DNA of 64,000 nucleotides from Streptomyces spiramyceticus (GTDB taxonomy: Bacteria > Actinomycetota > Actinomycetes > Streptomycetales > Streptomycetaceae), in the NCBI RefSeq assembly GCF_028807635.1, contig NZ_JARBAX010000001.1, positions 4,823,501 to 4,887,500 of the forward strand, read 5' to 3'. This document shows, one piece after another, positions 43,261-52,203 of the stretch. The translations under genes were made by a program, and so were the position numbers. Numbering within the stretch: the first letter of the stretch is position 1; every line of letters begins with the position of its first letter. The notes under the pieces were generated by a model, which was given only the letters and a program-made list of their open reading frames with translations, had not been told where the DNA came from and did no database searches.

Positions 43261-44049
43261 GTGCGCATCGCCAGGTTCTCCATCGACGGCAATGTCGCCT
43301 TCGGCGCGGTCGAGGGCGACAGCCCGGACGACCTCGTCCTCGACATCATCAAGGGCATCCCGTACGCGGACTTCGAGCTCTCCGGCGTCAAGGTCCCGCT
43401 GAGCAAGGTCCGCCTCCTGCCGCCCGTGCTCCCCAGCAAGGTCGTGGCCATCGGCCGCAACTACGCGGAGCACGCGGCGGAGCTCGGCAACGAGGTCCCG
43501 GACATCCCCGTCGCCTTCCTCAAACCGTCCACCGCCGTGACAGGCCCAGGCGACCCCATCGCGTACCCCTCCTTCTCCAGCGAGCTGCACCACGAGGCCG
43601 AACTGGCCGTGGTCATAGGCCGCATGTGCCGCGAGGTCCCCCGCGAGCGCGTCAAGGACGTCATCTTCGGCTACACCTGCGCCAACGACGTCACCGCGCG
43701 CGACGTCCAGAAGCGCGAGAAGCAGTGGGCCAGGGCCAAGGGCTTCGACACCTCGTGCCCGCTCGGCCCCTGGGTGGAGACCGGCCTCGACCCCGCAGCG
43801 ATTGCCGACGGCCTCGCCATCCAGTGCACGGTCAACGGCGAACAGCGCCAGCTGGGCCGTACGAGCGACATGGTCCGCTCCGTCGAGGACCTGATCGTCC
43901 ACATCACCGAGGCCATGACGCTGCTCCCGGGCGACGTCATCCTCACGGGGACCCCGGCCGGAGTCGGCCCCCTCAACGTCGGCGACGAGGTCGCCGTCAC
44001 CATCGAAGGCATCGGCACTCTCACCAACAAGGTGATCAAGCGTGACTAA
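43261..44049 (+). CDS. Fumarylacetoacetate hydrolase (FAH) family protein
   Basis: A 262-residue FAH-fold enzyme. The catalytic core begins at about residue 60 ([20 protein letters not shown]) and includes [17 protein letters not shown], the metal-binding [16 protein letters not shown] and [20 protein letters not shown]. It ends with [20 protein letters not shown]. Members act as acylpyruvate hydrolases, oxaloacetate tautomerases/decarboxylases or 2-hydroxyhepta-dienedioate isomerases, and the substrate cannot be specified. The GTG start at 43261 follows GAGGGG. The stop overlaps the gltX start by 8 bp, so the two are co-translated. Confidence 0.9.
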   Translation: MRIARFSIDGNVAFGAVEGDSPDDLVLDIIKGIPYADFELSGVKVPLSKVRLLPPVLPSKVVAIGRNYAEHAAELGNEVPDIPVAFLKPSTAVTGPGDPIAYPSFSSELHHEAELAVVIGRMCREVPRERVKDVIFGYTCANDVTARDVQKREKQWARAKGFDTSCPLGPWVETGLDPAAIADGLAIQCTVNGEQRQLGRTSDMVRSVEDLIVHITEAMTLLPGDVILTGTPAGVGPLNVGDEVAVTIEGIGTLTNKVIKRD

Positions 44050-45580
44050 CGCGAACTCCCCCAAGCTCTCGACTTCGCTCGACCAGGGGGTACCCCCACG
44101 CGTACGTTTCTGTCCCTCCCCGACCGGCAACCCCCACGTGGGTCTGGTCCGCACCGCTCTGTTCAACTGGGCGTTCGCCCGGCACAACGGCGGCACCATG
44201 GTCTTCCGAATCGAGGACACCGACGCCGCCCGCGACTCCGAGGAGTCGTACAACCAGCTGCTCGACTCGATGCGGTGGCTCGGCCTGGACTGGGACGAGG
44301 GCCCGACTGCATTCGACAGCGCCTCCGGCGCGGGCGGCGGCCCCCATGCCCCCTACCGCCAGTCGCAGCGGATGGACATCTACAAGGACGTGGCCCAGAA
44401 GCTGATGGCGGGCGGCTACGCGTACGAGTGCTTCTGCACCGCCCTGGAGCTTGAGGTACGCCGCGACGCCGCCCGCGCGGCCGGCAAGCCGTCGGGCTAC
44501 GACGGCACGTGCCGCAACCTCAGCGCCGACCGCATCGAGCGGTACAAGGCCGAGGGCCGCGAGGCCATCGTGCGCTTCCGGATGCCCGACGAGCCGATCA
44601 CCTTCACGGACCTGGTCCGCGGCGAGCTGACCTTCAACCCGGACAACGTCCCGGACTACGGCATCATCCGCGCCAACGGTGCCCCGCTGTACACGCTCGT
44701 CAACCCCGTCGACGACGCCCTGATGGAGATCACCCACGTCCTGCGCGGCGAGGACCTCCTGTCCTCGACCCCGCGCCAGATCGCGCTCTACAAGGCGCTG
44801 ATCGAGCTGGGCATCGCCAAGGAGATCCCGCAGTTCGGGCACCTCCCGTACGTCATGGGCGAGGGCAACAAGAAGCTGTCCAAGCGCGACCCCGAGGCGT
44901 CCCTCAACCTCTACCGCGAGCGCGGCTTCCTCCCGCAGGGCCTGCTCAACTACCTCTCGCTCCTCGGCTGGTCCATCGCGGAGGACCGCGACATCTTCTC
45001 GATCGAGGAGATGGTCGCCGCCTTCGACGTCAAGGACGTCAACGCCAACCCGGCGCGCTTCGACCTGAAGAAGTGCGAGCACATCAACGCCGAGCACCTG
45101 CGCATGCTCTCGGTCGACGAGTTCATCGCGGCCTGCGAGCCGTGGCTGAAGGCGCCGTACGCCAACTGGAAGCCGGAGTCCTTCGACCGGGCCGCCTTCG
45201 AGGCGATCGCCCCGCACGCCCAGACCCGCGTGACGGTCCTCTCCGACATCACGGCCAACGTCGACTTCCTCTTCCTCGACGAGCCGGTCGAGGACGAGGC
45301 GTCCTGGGCGAAGGCGATGAAGGGCGAGCCCGTGCCGCTCCTCACCACCGCCCGCGCCAAGCTGGAAGCGGCCGACTGGACGAGCCCCGAGTCCCTCAAG
45401 GAGGCCGTCCTGGCCGCCGGTGAGGAGCACGGCCTGAAGCTCGGCAAGGCCCAGGCCCCGGTGCGCGTAGCCGTCACCGGCCGCACGGTCGGCCTCCCGC
45501 TCTTCGAGTCCCTGGAGATCCTGGGCAAGGAGAAGACGCTGGCCCGCATCGACGCGGCGCTGGCCAAGCTCACCGCGTAA
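44042..45580 (+). CDS. gltX: Glutamyl-tRNA synthetase
   Basis: A 512-residue class I aminoacyl-tRNA synthetase. The HIGH-like motif is in [20 protein letters not shown] (about residues 23-42), and the KMSKS-like motif is [30 protein letters not shown] and ALEIFC-like linker regions are normal; the anticodon-binding domain is complete. In many actinomycetes the enzyme also charges tRNA-Gln for later amidation. The N-terminus is unusual: residues ~5-20 ([15 protein letters not shown]) are encoded by a dispersed repeat (44056-44100) also present at 53772. It is close upstream of three tRNA-Glu genes. Confidence 0.95.
   Translation: MTNANSPKLSTSLDQGVPPRVRFCPSPTGNPHVGLVRTALFNWAFARHNGGTMVFRIEDTDAARDSEESYNQLLDSMRWLGLDWDEGPTAFDSASGAGGGPHAPYRQSQRMDIYKDVAQKLMAGGYAYECFCTALELEVRRDAARAAGKPSGYDGTCRNLSADRIERYKAEGREAIVRFRMPDEPITFTDLVRGELTFNPDNVPDYGIIRANGAPLYTLVNPVDDALMEITHVLRGEDLLSSTPRQIALYKALIELGIAKEIPQFGHLPYVMGEGNKKLSKRDPEASLNLYRERGFLPQGLLNYLSLLGWSIAEDRDIFSIEEMVAAFDVKDVNANPARFDLKKCEHINAEHLRMLSVDEFIAACEPWLKAPYANWKPESFDRAAFEAIAPHAQTRVTVLSDITANVDFLFLDEPVEDEASWAKAMKGEPVPLLTTARAKLEAADWTSPESLKEAVLAAGEEHGLKLGKAQAPVRVAVTGRTVGLPLFESLEILGKEKTLARIDAALAKLTA
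44056..44100 (+). repeat. Dispersed ~45-bp repeat inside the 5' end of gltX
   Basis: Begins CTCCCCCAAG and contains CAGGGGGTACCCCC. It matches 53772-53814 at most positions. In gltX it is in frame and adds about 15 residues before the catalytic domain. Both copies have complementary C5 and G5 tracts that can pair. Confidence 0.75.
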
Positions 45581-45596
45581 AGAGCTGTACGACGAC

Positions 45597-45629
45597 AGGG
45601 CCCGGAGGCGGCACACGCTTCCGGGCCCT
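45597..45629 (+). terminator. gltX terminator
   Basis: AGGGCCCGGAGGC (45597-45609) pairs with GCTTCCGGGCCCT (45617-45629) through 13 bp with one G-U, 17 bp after the gltX stop. Confidence 0.8.
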
Positions 45630-45656
45630 TCGCATGCCCGAAGAGACTCTCCGGGG

Positions 45657-45912
45657 GGACAACCCCCAACCCCCAGCCGTGGGGGGCGGCTCGGCGGTAG
45701 CGTCGCGCTCATCCGATCAACGCCGTCGTCTGGGACATCGACACTGCGTTCTTCGGGGGATAACCCCCGATCCCCCAGCCGTGGGGGCGGCTCGGGGGTA
45801 GCGTCGCGCTCATCCGATCAACGCCGTCGTCTGGGACATCGACACTGCGTTCTTCGGGGGATAACCCCCGAACCCCCAGCCATGGGGGCGGCTCGGCGGT
45901 AGCGTCGCTCCC
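45657..45912 (+). repeat. Tandem repeats (period ~101 bp) copying the 5' end of the HAD gene
   Basis: The sequence ATCAACGCCGTCGTCTGGGA occurs near 45716, 45817 and 45920 (spacing 101-102 bp). Each is preceded by a C5...G5 hairpin and a GGCTCGG(C/G)GGTAGCGTCGC block. The last copy is the true start of the HAD gene. The first two end with GACACTGCGTTCTTCGG and have lost one G of the ATG context (CATCCGATC instead of CATGCCGATC), so they carry no start codon. Confidence 0.85.
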
Positions 45913-46632
45913 ATGCCGATCAACGCCGTCGTCTGGGACATCGACGACACGATCTTCGACTACGCGACCGCCGACCACGTCGGCATGCGGGACCACCTCA
46001 GGGCCGAGGGGCTCGCCGACGGCTACGCCACCGTCGATCATGCCCTTGCCCGATGGCGCGAGATCACCGAACTCCACTGGGCGAGCTTCGCCTCGGGTGA
46101 GACCACCTTTGAGGGGCAGCGCCGGGACCGTGTGCGGTCGTTTCTCGGTGTGCCGCTGAGCGACGACGCGGCCGACGACTGGTTCGGCCGGTACGTCGCC
46201 CACTTCGAGGCCGCCTGGAAGCTGTTCCCCGACACCGTTCCGGTGCTCGACGTCCTGGCCGAGGACTACCGACACGCCGTGCTCTCCAACTCCAGCGTCC
46301 ACAACCAGGACCGCAAGCTGCGCGTCCTGGGAGTGCGCGACCGTTTCGAGGCTCTGCTGTGTGCCGCCGAACTGGGTGTGTCCAAGCCCGCCGCCGAGGC
46401 CTTCCACGCCGCCTGCGACGCGCTCGGCCTGCCGCCCCACGAGGTCGCGTACGTCGGCGACCAGCCCGACATCGACGCCGGCGGCGCCGACGCCGCCGGT
46501 CTGGCCGGGATCTGGCTCGACCGGGGCGGACTCGGCGGCCGCCCGGACCTCGTGCGCATCACCGGGCTTGAGCAGCTACCTGGGCTGTTGCGGGGCGATA
46601 CCCGTTTTGGAGCGCCGTCCACCTTCGGGTAA
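45913..46632 (+). CDS. HAD-superfamily hydrolase
   Basis: A 239-residue HAD phosphatase. The four motifs are DIDDT in NAVVWDIDDTIFDYATADHV, the Ser block VLSNSSVHNQDRKL, Lys in LGVSKPAAEAFHAACDALGL, and the acidic VGDQPDIDAGGADAAGLAGI. A helical cap domain lies between motifs I and II. Members hydrolyse phosphorylated metabolites; the substrate is unknown. Two degenerate copies of its promoter and first codons lie immediately upstream. Its stop codon (46630-46632) overlaps the probable -10 box of the tRNA cluster. Confidence 0.9.
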   Translation: MPINAVVWDIDDTIFDYATADHVGMRDHLRAEGLADGYATVDHALARWREITELHWASFASGETTFEGQRRDRVRSFLGVPLSDDAADDWFGRYVAHFEAAWKLFPDTVPVLDVLAEDYRHAVLSNSSVHNQDRKLRVLGVRDRFEALLCAAELGVSKPAAEAFHAACDALGLPPHEVAYVGDQPDIDAGGADAAGLAGIWLDRGGLGGRPDLVRITGLEQLPGLLRGDTRFGAPSTFG

Positions 46633-46635
46633 TGT
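46607..46635 (+). promoter_or_regulatory. Probable vegetative promoter of the tRNA cluster
   Basis: TTGGAG (46607-46612), a 17-bp spacer and TAATGT (46630-46635) fit a HrdB-type promoter. It lies inside the last codons of the HAD gene, and the predicted start is about 80 bp before the first tRNA. Confidence 0.5.
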
Positions 46636-46692
46636 TCTTTCTGCGCCGCCCGAGAGGGCCGAAAGGTCTGGCCGGAAGGCGCAAACCAAACA

Positions 46693-46710
46693 AACCCCCA
46701 CCAGGGGGTT
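46693..46710 (+). terminator. Hairpin just before the first tRNA
   Basis: AACCCCC (46693-46699) pairs with GGGGGTT (46704-46710) and is followed by GTGTTTT. It may terminate HAD transcription, or form part of the tRNA precursor leader. Confidence 0.45.
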
Positions 46711-46719
46711 GTGTTTTGG

Positions 46720-46791
46720 TGGGCTATGGTGTAATTGGCAGCACGACGGTTTCTGGTTCCGTTAGTCTAGGTTCGAGTCCTGGTAGCCCAG
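46720..46791 (+). tRNA. tRNA-Gln (CTG)
   Basis: A 72-nt cloverleaf. The acceptor arms TGGGCTA and TAGCCCA pair, and the T-arm carries GTTCGAGTC. Anticodon CTG is in the loop TTCTGGT. The 3' CCA is not encoded. Confidence 0.95.
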
Positions 46792-46814
46792 CTCTGCAGA
46801 GCTCATCTGCAAAG

Positions 46815-46887
46815 GCCCCCGTTGTGTAGCGGCCTAGCACGCCGCCCTCTCAAGGCGGTAGCGCCGGTTCGAATCCGGTCGGGGGTA
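46815..46887 (+). tRNA. tRNA-Glu (CTC)
   Basis: 73 nt starting GCCCCCG, with anticodon CTC in CCCTCTCAAGG and T-arm GGTTCGAATCC. It ends CGGGGGT plus A (first pair G-U). Identical to the copies at 46951 and 47150. Confidence 0.96.
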
Positions 46888-46950
46888 CAGATCCTTTCTT
46901 TCCACCACCTCCGGGTCGCTCCTGGATGCGGTGACGTAGGGATCGCCAAG

Positions 46951-47023
46951 GCCCCCGTTGTGTAGCGGCCTAGCACGCCGCCCTCTCAAGGCGGTAGCGC
47001 CGGTTCGAATCCGGTCGGGGGTA
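46951..47023 (+). tRNA. tRNA-Glu (CTC), second copy
   Basis: Identical 73-nt copy of the tRNA-Glu at 46815-46887, 63 bp downstream of it. Confidence 0.96.
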
Positions 47024-47053
47024 CTGGTCTAAACCAATAGGTCTAAACCACCA

Positions 47054-47125
47054 TGGGCTATGGTGTAATTGGCAGCACGAGGGTTTCTGGTTCCCTTAGT
47101 CTAGGTTCGAGTCCTGGTAGCCCAG
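47054..47125 (+). tRNA. tRNA-Gln (CTG), second copy
   Basis: 72 nt, same anticodon CTG as the first tRNA-Gln. It differs by a paired change in the anticodon stem: ACGG/CCGT in the first copy is AGGG/CCCT here, a C-G to G-C swap that keeps the stem. Confidence 0.95.
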
Positions 47126-47149
47126 CGCAGTACAACTCGCAGTAAACAG

Positions 47150-47222
47150 GCCCCCGTTGTGTAGCGGCCTAGCACGCCGCCCTCTCAAGGCGGTAGCGCC
47201 GGTTCGAATCCGGTCGGGGGTA
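47150..47222 (+). tRNA. tRNA-Glu (CTC), third copy
   Basis: Third identical tRNA-Glu, closing the cluster. A strong terminator follows 10 bp later. Confidence 0.96.
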
Positions 47223-47232
47223 CGCACAGAGA

Positions 47233-47257
47233 AGACCCTCCGCGATGCGGAGGGTCT
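47233..47257 (+). terminator. tRNA cluster terminator
   Basis: An 11-bp perfect stem AGACCCTCCGC (47233-47243) / GCGGAGGGTCT (47247-47257) with a 3-nt loop, followed by TTCTC. Confidence 0.9.
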
Positions 47258-47318
47258 TTCTCGTATGCGGGCACTACGGGCACTACCGCACGCGTGAACC
47301 CGCCGCCATAATCCGCGC

Positions 47319-48224
47319 ATGGCGCTCCTCCATGGCATGCACCGTACGGTCGCCGTCGCCGATCTGCGCGTCGGGGACCACGCCTGTCTCTTCTTCGGCT
47401 CGAAGGAGGAGCAGTTGTCCGTGCTGGGATCCCTGGTCGTCGCGGGCCTCGCGGCCCGGCAGAAACTCCTGTTCCTCGCGGGCAGCGACGGCCCCCACAC
47501 TCCGTACGACCTCCTCGACCGCTGCCGCATACCCCTCCCGGCGGGCAACACCCGCGACGACGGCGTGGCGGAGCGCATACAGATCATGGACGCCGAGGAG
47601 TTCTGCCTGTACGCGGGCCACGTCGAACCCAGGCGCATGGTGGGCCGGTTGCGCAAGGAGGCCGACCGGGCGCTCACCGAGGGCTATGCCGGTCTGCGCA
47701 TCGTCGGCGACATGAGTGTGGCCATCCGCGACGAGGACGCGCTGGGGCAACTGCTGCAGTACGAGGCCCTGCTCGCCCGGGAGTTCAGGCGCGGATCCAC
47801 GCTCGCCGTCTGCCAGTACGACGCACGGCGCTTCGACACCGCACAGCTGAAGGCCTTCGCCTCCGCACACCCGAGGAGCGTCGACGTCGAACCCCTCGTG
47901 CGTACCGCGGAGTTACGCGTTGTCCGTACGTACCATCCGAGCGGGCTCCGGGTGGAAGGAGTCGTGGACATCCGCACGCACCGGCATCTGCGCGGCGCAC
48001 TGGGCACGCTGGAGCCGGTCGACGGCGATGTCCAACTCGACCTGTCGCGCCTGGAGTTCCTCGACCTCGGCGGGCTGCGCCTGCTGATGGCGTTCGCCGG
48101 ATCACGCCGTGCGGGCAGCCAGGTCGAACTGGCCGGTCTCGCACCGCATCTGCGCGAAGTGATCGCACTCGTCGGCTGGGACGACACTCCCGGTCTGCGA
48201 CTGGGAGCGGACCATGTCAACTGA
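47319..48224 (+). CDS. MEDS plus STAS domain protein (anti-anti-sigma-like)
   Basis: A 301-residue protein. The N-terminal ~170 residues match the MEDS sensory domain (VGDHACLFFGSKEEQLSVLG, SLVVAGLAARQKLLFLAGSD, TLAVCQYDARRFD), a RecA-like fold found with sensors of small molecules. The C-terminal ~90 residues resemble a STAS domain (VEGVVDIRTHRHLRGALGTL, VQLDLSRLEFLDLGGLRLLM, LREVIALVGW); the serine phosphorylated in SpoIIAA-type proteins appears to be replaced in FLDLGG. The stop overlaps the start of the next gene, so the pair is co-translated. It is likely an antagonist in a partner-switching sigma control circuit. Confidence 0.82.
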   Translation: MALLHGMHRTVAVADLRVGDHACLFFGSKEEQLSVLGSLVVAGLAARQKLLFLAGSDGPHTPYDLLDRCRIPLPAGNTRDDGVAERIQIMDAEEFCLYAGHVEPRRMVGRLRKEADRALTEGYAGLRIVGDMSVAIRDEDALGQLLQYEALLAREFRRGSTLAVCQYDARRFDTAQLKAFASAHPRSVDVEPLVRTAELRVVRTYHPSGLRVEGVVDIRTHRHLRGALGTLEPVDGDVQLDLSRLEFLDLGGLRLLMAFAGSRRAGSQVELAGLAPHLREVIALVGWDDTPGLRLGADHVN

Positions 48225-49185
48225 CCGTGGTGCGAACGGCAGAGGCTTCGTTCACCACGCCTCGCTCTACGACAGCGACGAGGCGTTCCTGGCGATGGCC
48301 CTGCCGTTCGCCGAGGCGGGACTGGAAGCGGGGGAGCCGGTTCTGGCCGCGACCACACCCGCGAATATCGAACTGCTCCGGGACGCCCTCGGGAAACGCG
48401 CCCACGCACTGGACACCGCGGAGACGGCATATTTCGGCCGCCGGCCCGTGGAGCGGATCTCGTCCTTCCTGCGCTACTGGAACCACCGGCAGGTGCCCGG
48501 CCGCGGGATGCGGATCATGGCCGAGCCCGTGTGGTCGGGCAAGTCCGCGCGTCAGATCGCGGAGTGGAAGCGGATGGAGTCGGGGCTGAATGTGCTGCTC
48601 GCGGAGGCTGCCGACCTCTGGATGATCTGCCCGTACGACACCAGGACGGTGCCCCGCGACATCGCGGAGGCGGCCCACGCCACGCACCCCGGCCATGTGG
48701 TCGGGTCCGAGATCCTCCCCAGTGCGGCATACGTCGATCCGCATGCCTACGCAGCGGCTGCGGACGCCCCGCTGCCGGCGCCGCCCGGTGGTGCCGCCGT
48801 GCTGGAGGGGCGTGCCACCCCGGCCGCCGTACGCCGCTTCGTACGCGACCGGGCCGAGGCGGCGGGCCTCGCGGGGGCACGCCTGGCGATGGCCGAGACC
48901 GTGGCCAACGAGGCGCTGACCTACCTGATGAGCCACGGGGCCACCGGCGCGCGGGTGTGTGCCTGGGAGGAGCCCGGTGTCCTCGTCTGGGACCTGTTCG
49001 CCGGGGACCGCGCGCCCGCACCGGCCACCTGGGCGGGATTCGCACCGCCCGGCGCACAGGCCGGCGCCGATGACGGGCTGTGGCTGATGCGCAACCTCTG
49101 CGAATCGGTGGAGATCCGCACGGTGGACGGCCGGCTGAGGCTGCGCCTGCGGTACGCGGGGGCGACCAACGCCGAGCGGCTCTGA
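48214..49185 (+). CDS. MEDS plus HATPase anti-sigma-factor-like kinase
   Basis: A 323-residue protein. The MEDS domain occupies about residues 10-185 (FVHHASLYDSDEAFLAMALP, VPGRGMRIMAEPVWSGKSAR, ADLWMICPYDTRTVPRDIAE). The C-terminal part is a SpoIIAB/RsbW-type ATPase: MAETVANEALTYLMSHGATG is the N-box, VWDLFAGDRAPAPATWAG the degenerate G1 region, and DDGLWLMRNLCESVEIRT the G2-like region. Such kinases bind a sigma factor or phosphorylate the STAS partner. No sigma-factor gene is adjacent. The ATG at 48214 overlaps the upstream stop by 11 bp. Confidence 0.82.
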   Translation: MSTDRGANGRGFVHHASLYDSDEAFLAMALPFAEAGLEAGEPVLAATTPANIELLRDALGKRAHALDTAETAYFGRRPVERISSFLRYWNHRQVPGRGMRIMAEPVWSGKSARQIAEWKRMESGLNVLLAEAADLWMICPYDTRTVPRDIAEAAHATHPGHVVGSEILPSAAYVDPHAYAAAADAPLPAPPGGAAVLEGRATPAAVRRFVRDRAEAAGLAGARLAMAETVANEALTYLMSHGATGARVCAWEEPGVLVWDLFAGDRAPAPATWAGFAPPGAQAGADDGLWLMRNLCESVEIRTVDGRLRLRLRYAGATNAERL

Positions 49186-49229
49186 GCCGACGGCGTTCCC
49201 GCCCCCGGCTTCCGCCCGCACCGCCCGGA

Positions 49230-49949
49230 TCAGCCGCCGGAGCGGCGCAGGGCCTCCGACAGGCGCGCGGCCGAGTCGATGACCGCCTGGGCGTGCATCC
49301 GGCCCGGGTGGCGGGTCAGCCGCTCGATCGGTCCGGAGACCGAGACGGCGGCGACCACCCGGTTGGAAGGACCGCGCACCGGCGCCGACACCGAGGCCAC
49401 GCCCGGCTCCCGCTCGCCGATCGACTGGGCCCAGCCACGGCGGCGTACGCCGGAGAGGGCGGTCGCCGTGAAGCGGGCGCCCTGGAGACCGCGGTGCAGG
49501 CGCTCCGGCTCCTCCCAGGCCATCAGGATCTGGGCGGACGAGCCCGCCTTCATGGTCAGCGTGGAGCCGACGGGGACGGTGTCCCGGAGTCCGGACAGCC
49601 GTTCCGCGGCGGCCACGCAGATGCGCATGTCTCCCTGCCGGCGGTAGAGCTGCGCGCTCTCGCCGGTCACGTCACGCAGGTGCGTGAGCACGGGCCCTGC
49701 CGTGGCCAGCAGCCGGTCCTCGCCCGCTGCGGCAGACAGTTCCGACAGCCGGGGGCCGAGGATGAAACGGCCCTGCATGTCCCTCGCCACCATCCGGTGG
49801 TGTTCCAGTGCCACGGCAAGGCGATGTGCCGTGGGTCGTGCGAGCCCGGTCGCCGCGACCAGCCCGGCGAGGGTGGCCGGACCGGACTCCAGAGCGCTCA
49901 GTACCAGAGCTGCCTTGTCGAGAACGCCGACGCCGCTAGAGTTGTCCAT
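49230..49949 (-). CDS. ndgR: IclR-family amino-acid biosynthesis regulator NdgR
   Basis: A 239-residue IclR-type regulator: an N-terminal winged HTH (LDKAALVLSALESGPATLAG, LVAATGLARPTAHRLAVALE) and a C-terminal effector domain (VPVGSTLTMKAGSSAQILMA, GEREPGVASVSAPVRGPSNR). NdgR/AreB is known in Streptomyces to control leuCD and other amino-acid genes and to respond to leucine-related signals. The gene is divergent from leuC with a perfect inverted repeat in the shared promoter. The start is ATG 49949. Confidence 0.93.
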   Translation of the reverse strand: MDNSSGVGVLDKAALVLSALESGPATLAGLVAATGLARPTAHRLAVALEHHRMVARDMQGRFILGPRLSELSAAAGEDRLLATAGPVLTHLRDVTGESAQLYRRQGDMRICVAAAERLSGLRDTVPVGSTLTMKAGSSAQILMAWEEPERLHRGLQGARFTATALSGVRRRGWAQSIGEREPGVASVSAPVRGPSNRVVAAVSVSGPIERLTRHPGRMHAQAVIDSAARLSEALRRSGG

Positions 49950-49979
49950 GCGTCGATACTCGCGTCTCACTCTGTGAAA

Positions 49980-50008
49980 CGCAAGTTCAATTTTCTCGGG
50001 AACTTGCG
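49980..50008. promoter_or_regulatory. Inverted repeat in the ndgR-leuC intergenic region
   Basis: CGCAAGTTC (49980-49988) and GAACTTGCG (50000-50008) are perfect 9-bp inverted arms with an 11-bp spacer, midway between divergent ndgR and leuC. Probable NdgR operator, consistent with published autoregulation and leuC control by this family. Confidence 0.65.
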
Positions 50009-50123
50009 AATCTGGAGGGGAGGCCACACGACGGCCCGTAGCCACCGCCCTGTACGGGGGTCCGGACGGGGGCGACCCGATCTCTAGATGGGTCCGGCGA
50101 AGACGCCGGCCGAAGGGAAAGCG

Positions 50124-51548
50124 ATGGGTAGGACACTCGCGGAGAAGGTCTGGGACGACCATGTCGTCAGGCACGCCGACGGCGAGCCCGATCTCCTCTT
50201 CATCGATCTGCACCTGCTGCACGAGGTGACCAGCCCGCAGGCCTTCGACGGCCTCCGCAAGAGCGGTCGCCAGGTGCGCAGGCTCGACCTCACCATCGCC
50301 ACCGAGGATCACAACACCCCGACCATCGACATCGACAAGCCGATCGCGGACCCGGTCTCCCGGGCCCAGCTGGAGACGCTGCGCAAGAACTGCGCGGAAT
50401 TCGGCGTCCGGCTGCACCCGCTGGGCGATGTCGAGCAGGGCGTCGTCCACGTAGTGGGACCGCAGCTGGGACTGACCCAGCCCGGCACCACCGTGGTCTG
50501 CGGCGACAGCCACACCTCGACCCACGGCGCGTTCGGCGCGCTGGCCTTCGGTATCGGTACGTCGCAGGTGGAGCACGTACTGGCCACCCAGACGCTGCCG
50601 ATGGCCCCGCCGAAGACCATGGCGATCACGGTCGAGGGCGAACTGCCCGCCGACGTAACCGCCAAAGACCTGATCCTCGCGATCATCGCGAAGATCGGCA
50701 CCGGCGGCGGTCAGGGCTATGTGCTCGAATACCGCGGTTCCGCCATCGAGAAGCTCTCGATGGAGGCCCGGATGACCATCTGCAACATGTCGATCGAGGC
50801 CGGCGCGCGGGCGGGCATGATCGCCCCGGACGAGGTCACCTTCAACTACCTGAAGGGCCGCGTACACGCCCCGCAGGGCGAGGACTGGGACGCCGCCGTC
50901 GCGTACTGGCAGACGCTGCGCACCGACGACGACGCCGTTTTCGACGCCGAGGTCGTCATCGACGCCGCCGAACTGGCCCCGTTCGTCACCTGGGGCACCA
51001 ACCCGGGCCAGGGCGTGCCGCTGTCGGCGAACGTCCCCGACCCTGCTTCGTACGAGGACGCTTCGGAGCGCTTCGCCGCCGAAAAAGCCCTGGAGTACAT
51101 GGGGTTGACCGCCGGGCAGCCGCTGCGTGAGATCAAGGTCGACACCGTCTTCGTAGGCTCGTGCACCAACGGCCGCATCGAGGACCTGCGTGCCGCGGCC
51201 GCGCTCATGGACGGCCGCAAAGTCGCCGACGGCGTACGGATGCTGATCGTTCCCGGTTCCGTACGGGTCGCCCTCCAGGCCATCGAGGAGGGCCTGGACA
51301 AGGTCTTTACGGCATCGGGCGCCGAATGGCGGCACGCCGGCTGCTCGATGTGTCTGGGCATGAACCCGGACCAGCTGGCCCCCGGTGAGCGCTCCGCGTC
51401 CACTTCCAACCGCAACTTCGAGGGCAGGCAGGGCAAGGGCGGCCGTACCCACCTGGTGTCGCCGCAGGTCGCCGCGGCCACCGCCGTACTGGGCCACCTG
51501 GCCGCGCCCGCAGACCTGTCCGACGCTCCGACGCTCGTGGAGGCCTGA
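50124..51548 (+). CDS. leuC: 3-isopropylmalate dehydratase large subunit
   Basis: A 474-residue aconitase-family subunit that isomerises 2- to 3-isopropylmalate with a 4Fe-4S cluster. Evidence includes [40 protein letters not shown], and the cluster cysteines in [20 protein letters not shown] and [40 protein letters not shown] closes the active site. The start [14 protein letters not shown] (50124) is chosen because GAAGGG sits just upstream; the ATG at 50088 has no ribosome site. The gene is probably controlled by NdgR. Confidence 0.97.
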   Translation: MGRTLAEKVWDDHVVRHADGEPDLLFIDLHLLHEVTSPQAFDGLRKSGRQVRRLDLTIATEDHNTPTIDIDKPIADPVSRAQLETLRKNCAEFGVRLHPLGDVEQGVVHVVGPQLGLTQPGTTVVCGDSHTSTHGAFGALAFGIGTSQVEHVLATQTLPMAPPKTMAITVEGELPADVTAKDLILAIIAKIGTGGGQGYVLEYRGSAIEKLSMEARMTICNMSIEAGARAGMIAPDEVTFNYLKGRVHAPQGEDWDAAVAYWQTLRTDDDAVFDAEVVIDAAELAPFVTWGTNPGQGVPLSANVPDPASYEDASERFAAEKALEYMGLTAGQPLREIKVDTVFVGSCTNGRIEDLRAAAALMDGRKVADGVRMLIVPGSVRVALQAIEEGLDKVFTASGAEWRHAGCSMCLGMNPDQLAPGERSASTSNRNFEGRQGKGGRTHLVSPQVAAATAVLGHLAAPADLSDAPTLVEA

Positions 51549-51553
51549 GCAGC

Positions 51554-52153
51554 ATGGCCATGGAAGCTTTCACCGCACACACCGGCCGGGCCGTCCCGCT
51601 GCGCCGCAGCAACGTCGACACCGACCAGATCATCCCGGCCCACTGGCTGAAGAAGGTCACCCGCGACGGCTTCGAGGACGGGCTTTTCGAGGCCTGGCGC
51701 AAGGACCCGGAGTTCGTCCTCAACCGCCCGGAGCGCAAAGGCGCCACGGTTCTGGTGGCGGGTCCCGACTTCGGTACGGGCTCCTCGCGCGAACACGCCG
51801 TGTGGGCCCTGCAGAATTACGGCTTCAAGACCGTGATCTCCTCGCGGTTCGCCGACATCTTCCGCGGCAACTCGCTCAAGAACGGCCTGCTGACCGTCGT
51901 ACTGGACCAGAAGACGGTCGACGCGCTCTGGGACCTGGTCGACGCCGACCCCACGGCCGAGATCACGGTGGACCTCCAGGACCGTCAAGTTCGTGCCAAG
52001 GGCATCACGGCGGACTTCGAACTCGACGAAAATGCCCGCTGGCGGCTGCTGAACGGTCTGGACGACATCAGCATCACCCTCCAGAATGAGCCAGACATCG
52101 CGGCGTACGAGGCCGGTAGGCCGTCGTTCAAGCCGAGTACGGTGCAGCTCTGA
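51554..52153 (+). CDS. leuD: 3-isopropylmalate dehydratase small subunit
   Basis: A 199-residue swivel-domain subunit partnering Leu[21 protein letters not shown] and [20 protein letters not shown] (active-site loop) are typical, as is [20 protein letters not shown]. The first ATG (51554) has GGAGG ten bases upstream, while a second ATG at 51560 is too far. It starts 5 bp after leuC, so they are one operon, ended by a strong hairpin. Confidence 0.97.
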   Translation: MAMEAFTAHTGRAVPLRRSNVDTDQIIPAHWLKKVTRDGFEDGLFEAWRKDPEFVLNRPERKGATVLVAGPDFGTGSSREHAVWALQNYGFKTVISSRFADIFRGNSLKNGLLTVVLDQKTVDALWDLVDADPTAEITVDLQDRQVRAKGITADFELDENARWRLLNGLDDISITLQNEPDIAAYEAGRPSFKPSTVQL

Positions 52154-52167
52154 CCCCTCGTATCACC

Positions 52168-52203
52168 CCGTTGCCCCCCGCCGATCACGGCGGGGGGCAA
52201 CGG
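52168..52203 (+). terminator. leuD terminator
   Basis: A 16-bp perfect stem (52168-52183 / 52188-52203) with loop ATCA, 14 bp after the leuD stop. Confidence 0.9.
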
